A stretch of DNA of 5,363 nucleotides from an uncultured Streptococcus sp. (GTDB lineage Bacteria > Bacillota > Bacilli > Lactobacillales > Streptococcaceae), in the NCBI GenBank assembly GCA_902470035.1, contig CABREZ010000092.1, positions 1 to 5,363 of the forward strand. The letters run 5' to 3'. The notes below the pieces were generated by a model. It had not been told where the DNA came from. It ran no database searches and saw nothing but the letters and a program-made list of their open reading frames with translations. Shown here one piece after another: positions 5,220-5,363 of this stretch. Positions within the stretch are counted from its first letter, which is position 1. Every line of letters begins with the position of its first letter. The translations under genes and the position numbers were made by a program.

Positions 5220-5247
5220 ATTCTAACACAATTTTATGGATAGTAAA
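5220..5247 (-). promoter_or_regulatory. Promoter of the small membrane protein gene (extended -10)
   Basis: On the minus strand TGT-TAGAAT (5220-5228) is a TGn-extended -10. TTTACT (5242-5247) at 16-nt spacing matches 4 of 6 -35 bases but overlaps the gatB terminator's T-tract. The expected leader is about 35 nt. Confidence 0.55.
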
Positions 5248-5270
5248 AACCAACCTCACGGCTGGTTTTT
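5245..5270 (-). terminator. Intrinsic terminator of the gatB transcript
   Basis: Arms 5245-5255 and 5260-5270 form an 11-bp stem with a 4-nt loop. The single A-C mismatch on the plus strand (5253/5262) becomes a G-U pair in the minus-strand RNA. The minus transcript ends in five U. It starts 7 nt after the gatB stop codon. Confidence 0.85.
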
Positions 5271-5277
5271 TTCTCTA

Positions 5278-5363
5278 TTACTCTTCTTTTAACTTAGCCA
5301 ATTCTTGGGCAAGTAGTTTAAGAGCTACTTGTGGGTTGGCTTGGCCTTTGGTTGCTTTCATGA
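5278..5363 (-). CDS. gatB: Aspartyl/glutamyl-tRNA amidotransferase subunit B, C-terminal end (partial)
   Basis: Only the last 27 complete codons and part of one more lie in the window; the gene runs off the right edge. The reading MKATKGQANPQ... ending ...AKLKEE with a TAA stop matches the C-terminus of GatB. There the YqeY-like tail domain ends with a conserved G-x-x-MK-x-(T/S)-x-G-x-ANP block followed by an amphipathic helix. GatB is part of the GatCAB complex, which converts Glu-tRNA(Gln) to Gln-tRNA(Gln), and Asp-tRNA(Asn) to Asn-tRNA(Asn), in the cytoplasm. A terminator follows directly, so gatB is the last gene of its operon. Confidence 0.88.
   Translation of the reverse strand, partial: MKATKGQANPQVALKLLAQELAKLKEE

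Overview
The window looks like chromosomal DNA of a viridans-type Streptococcus (mitis/sanguinis/parasanguinis side of the genus). The evidence is the low-to-moderate GC content, Gram-positive ribosome binding sites, TGn-extended -10 promoters, and the closeness of the proteins to streptococcal and Bacillus families (YqeH, YqeG, GatB, BdhA-like dehydrogenase). The species cannot be fixed from this stretch. No CRISPR array, insertion sequence, tRNA or rRNA is visible.

Layout from the right edge, following the mostly minus-strand transcription. The last 27 codons of gatB (5278-5363) end in an intrinsic terminator (5245-5270). Next is a 126-residue four-helix membrane protein of unknown function (4797-5177) with its own promoter and strong RBS. 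Then comes a zinc-dependent, NAD-type 2,3-butanediol dehydrogenase-like gene (3648-4688). Its promoter is close to perfect (TTGACA-17-TACAAT) and is covered by a near-consensus Rex redox operator (4747-4764). After a terminator (3602-3628) lies a 10-TM EamA/DMT transporter (2650-3561). It converges on a plus-strand TVP38/TMEM64 (DedA-like, VTT domain) membrane protein (1997-2617), and the two share a bidirectional terminator (2616-2651). A divergent promoter region (1826-1996) separates this from the minus-strand pair yqeG-yqeH (1286-1813 and 177-1283), a HAD phosphatase and a circularly permuted ribosome-assembly GTPase. The pair is spaced 2 nt apart and probably translationally coupled.

The left 176 nt downstream of yqeH hold no credible gene. 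They contain three back-to-back near-perfect inverted repeats (9-37, 52-78, 82-103) without terminator T-tracts. This is the only part of the window not explained by ordinary genes and their signals, and it looks like an intergenic repeat element.

Most of the window is ordinary housekeeping or accessory metabolism, and I see no convincing new multi-gene system. The points most worth a second look are the tandem-hairpin element, the Rex (possibly also CcpA) control of the dehydrogenase, the likely GTG start of yqeG, and the uncharacterised four-helix membrane protein.
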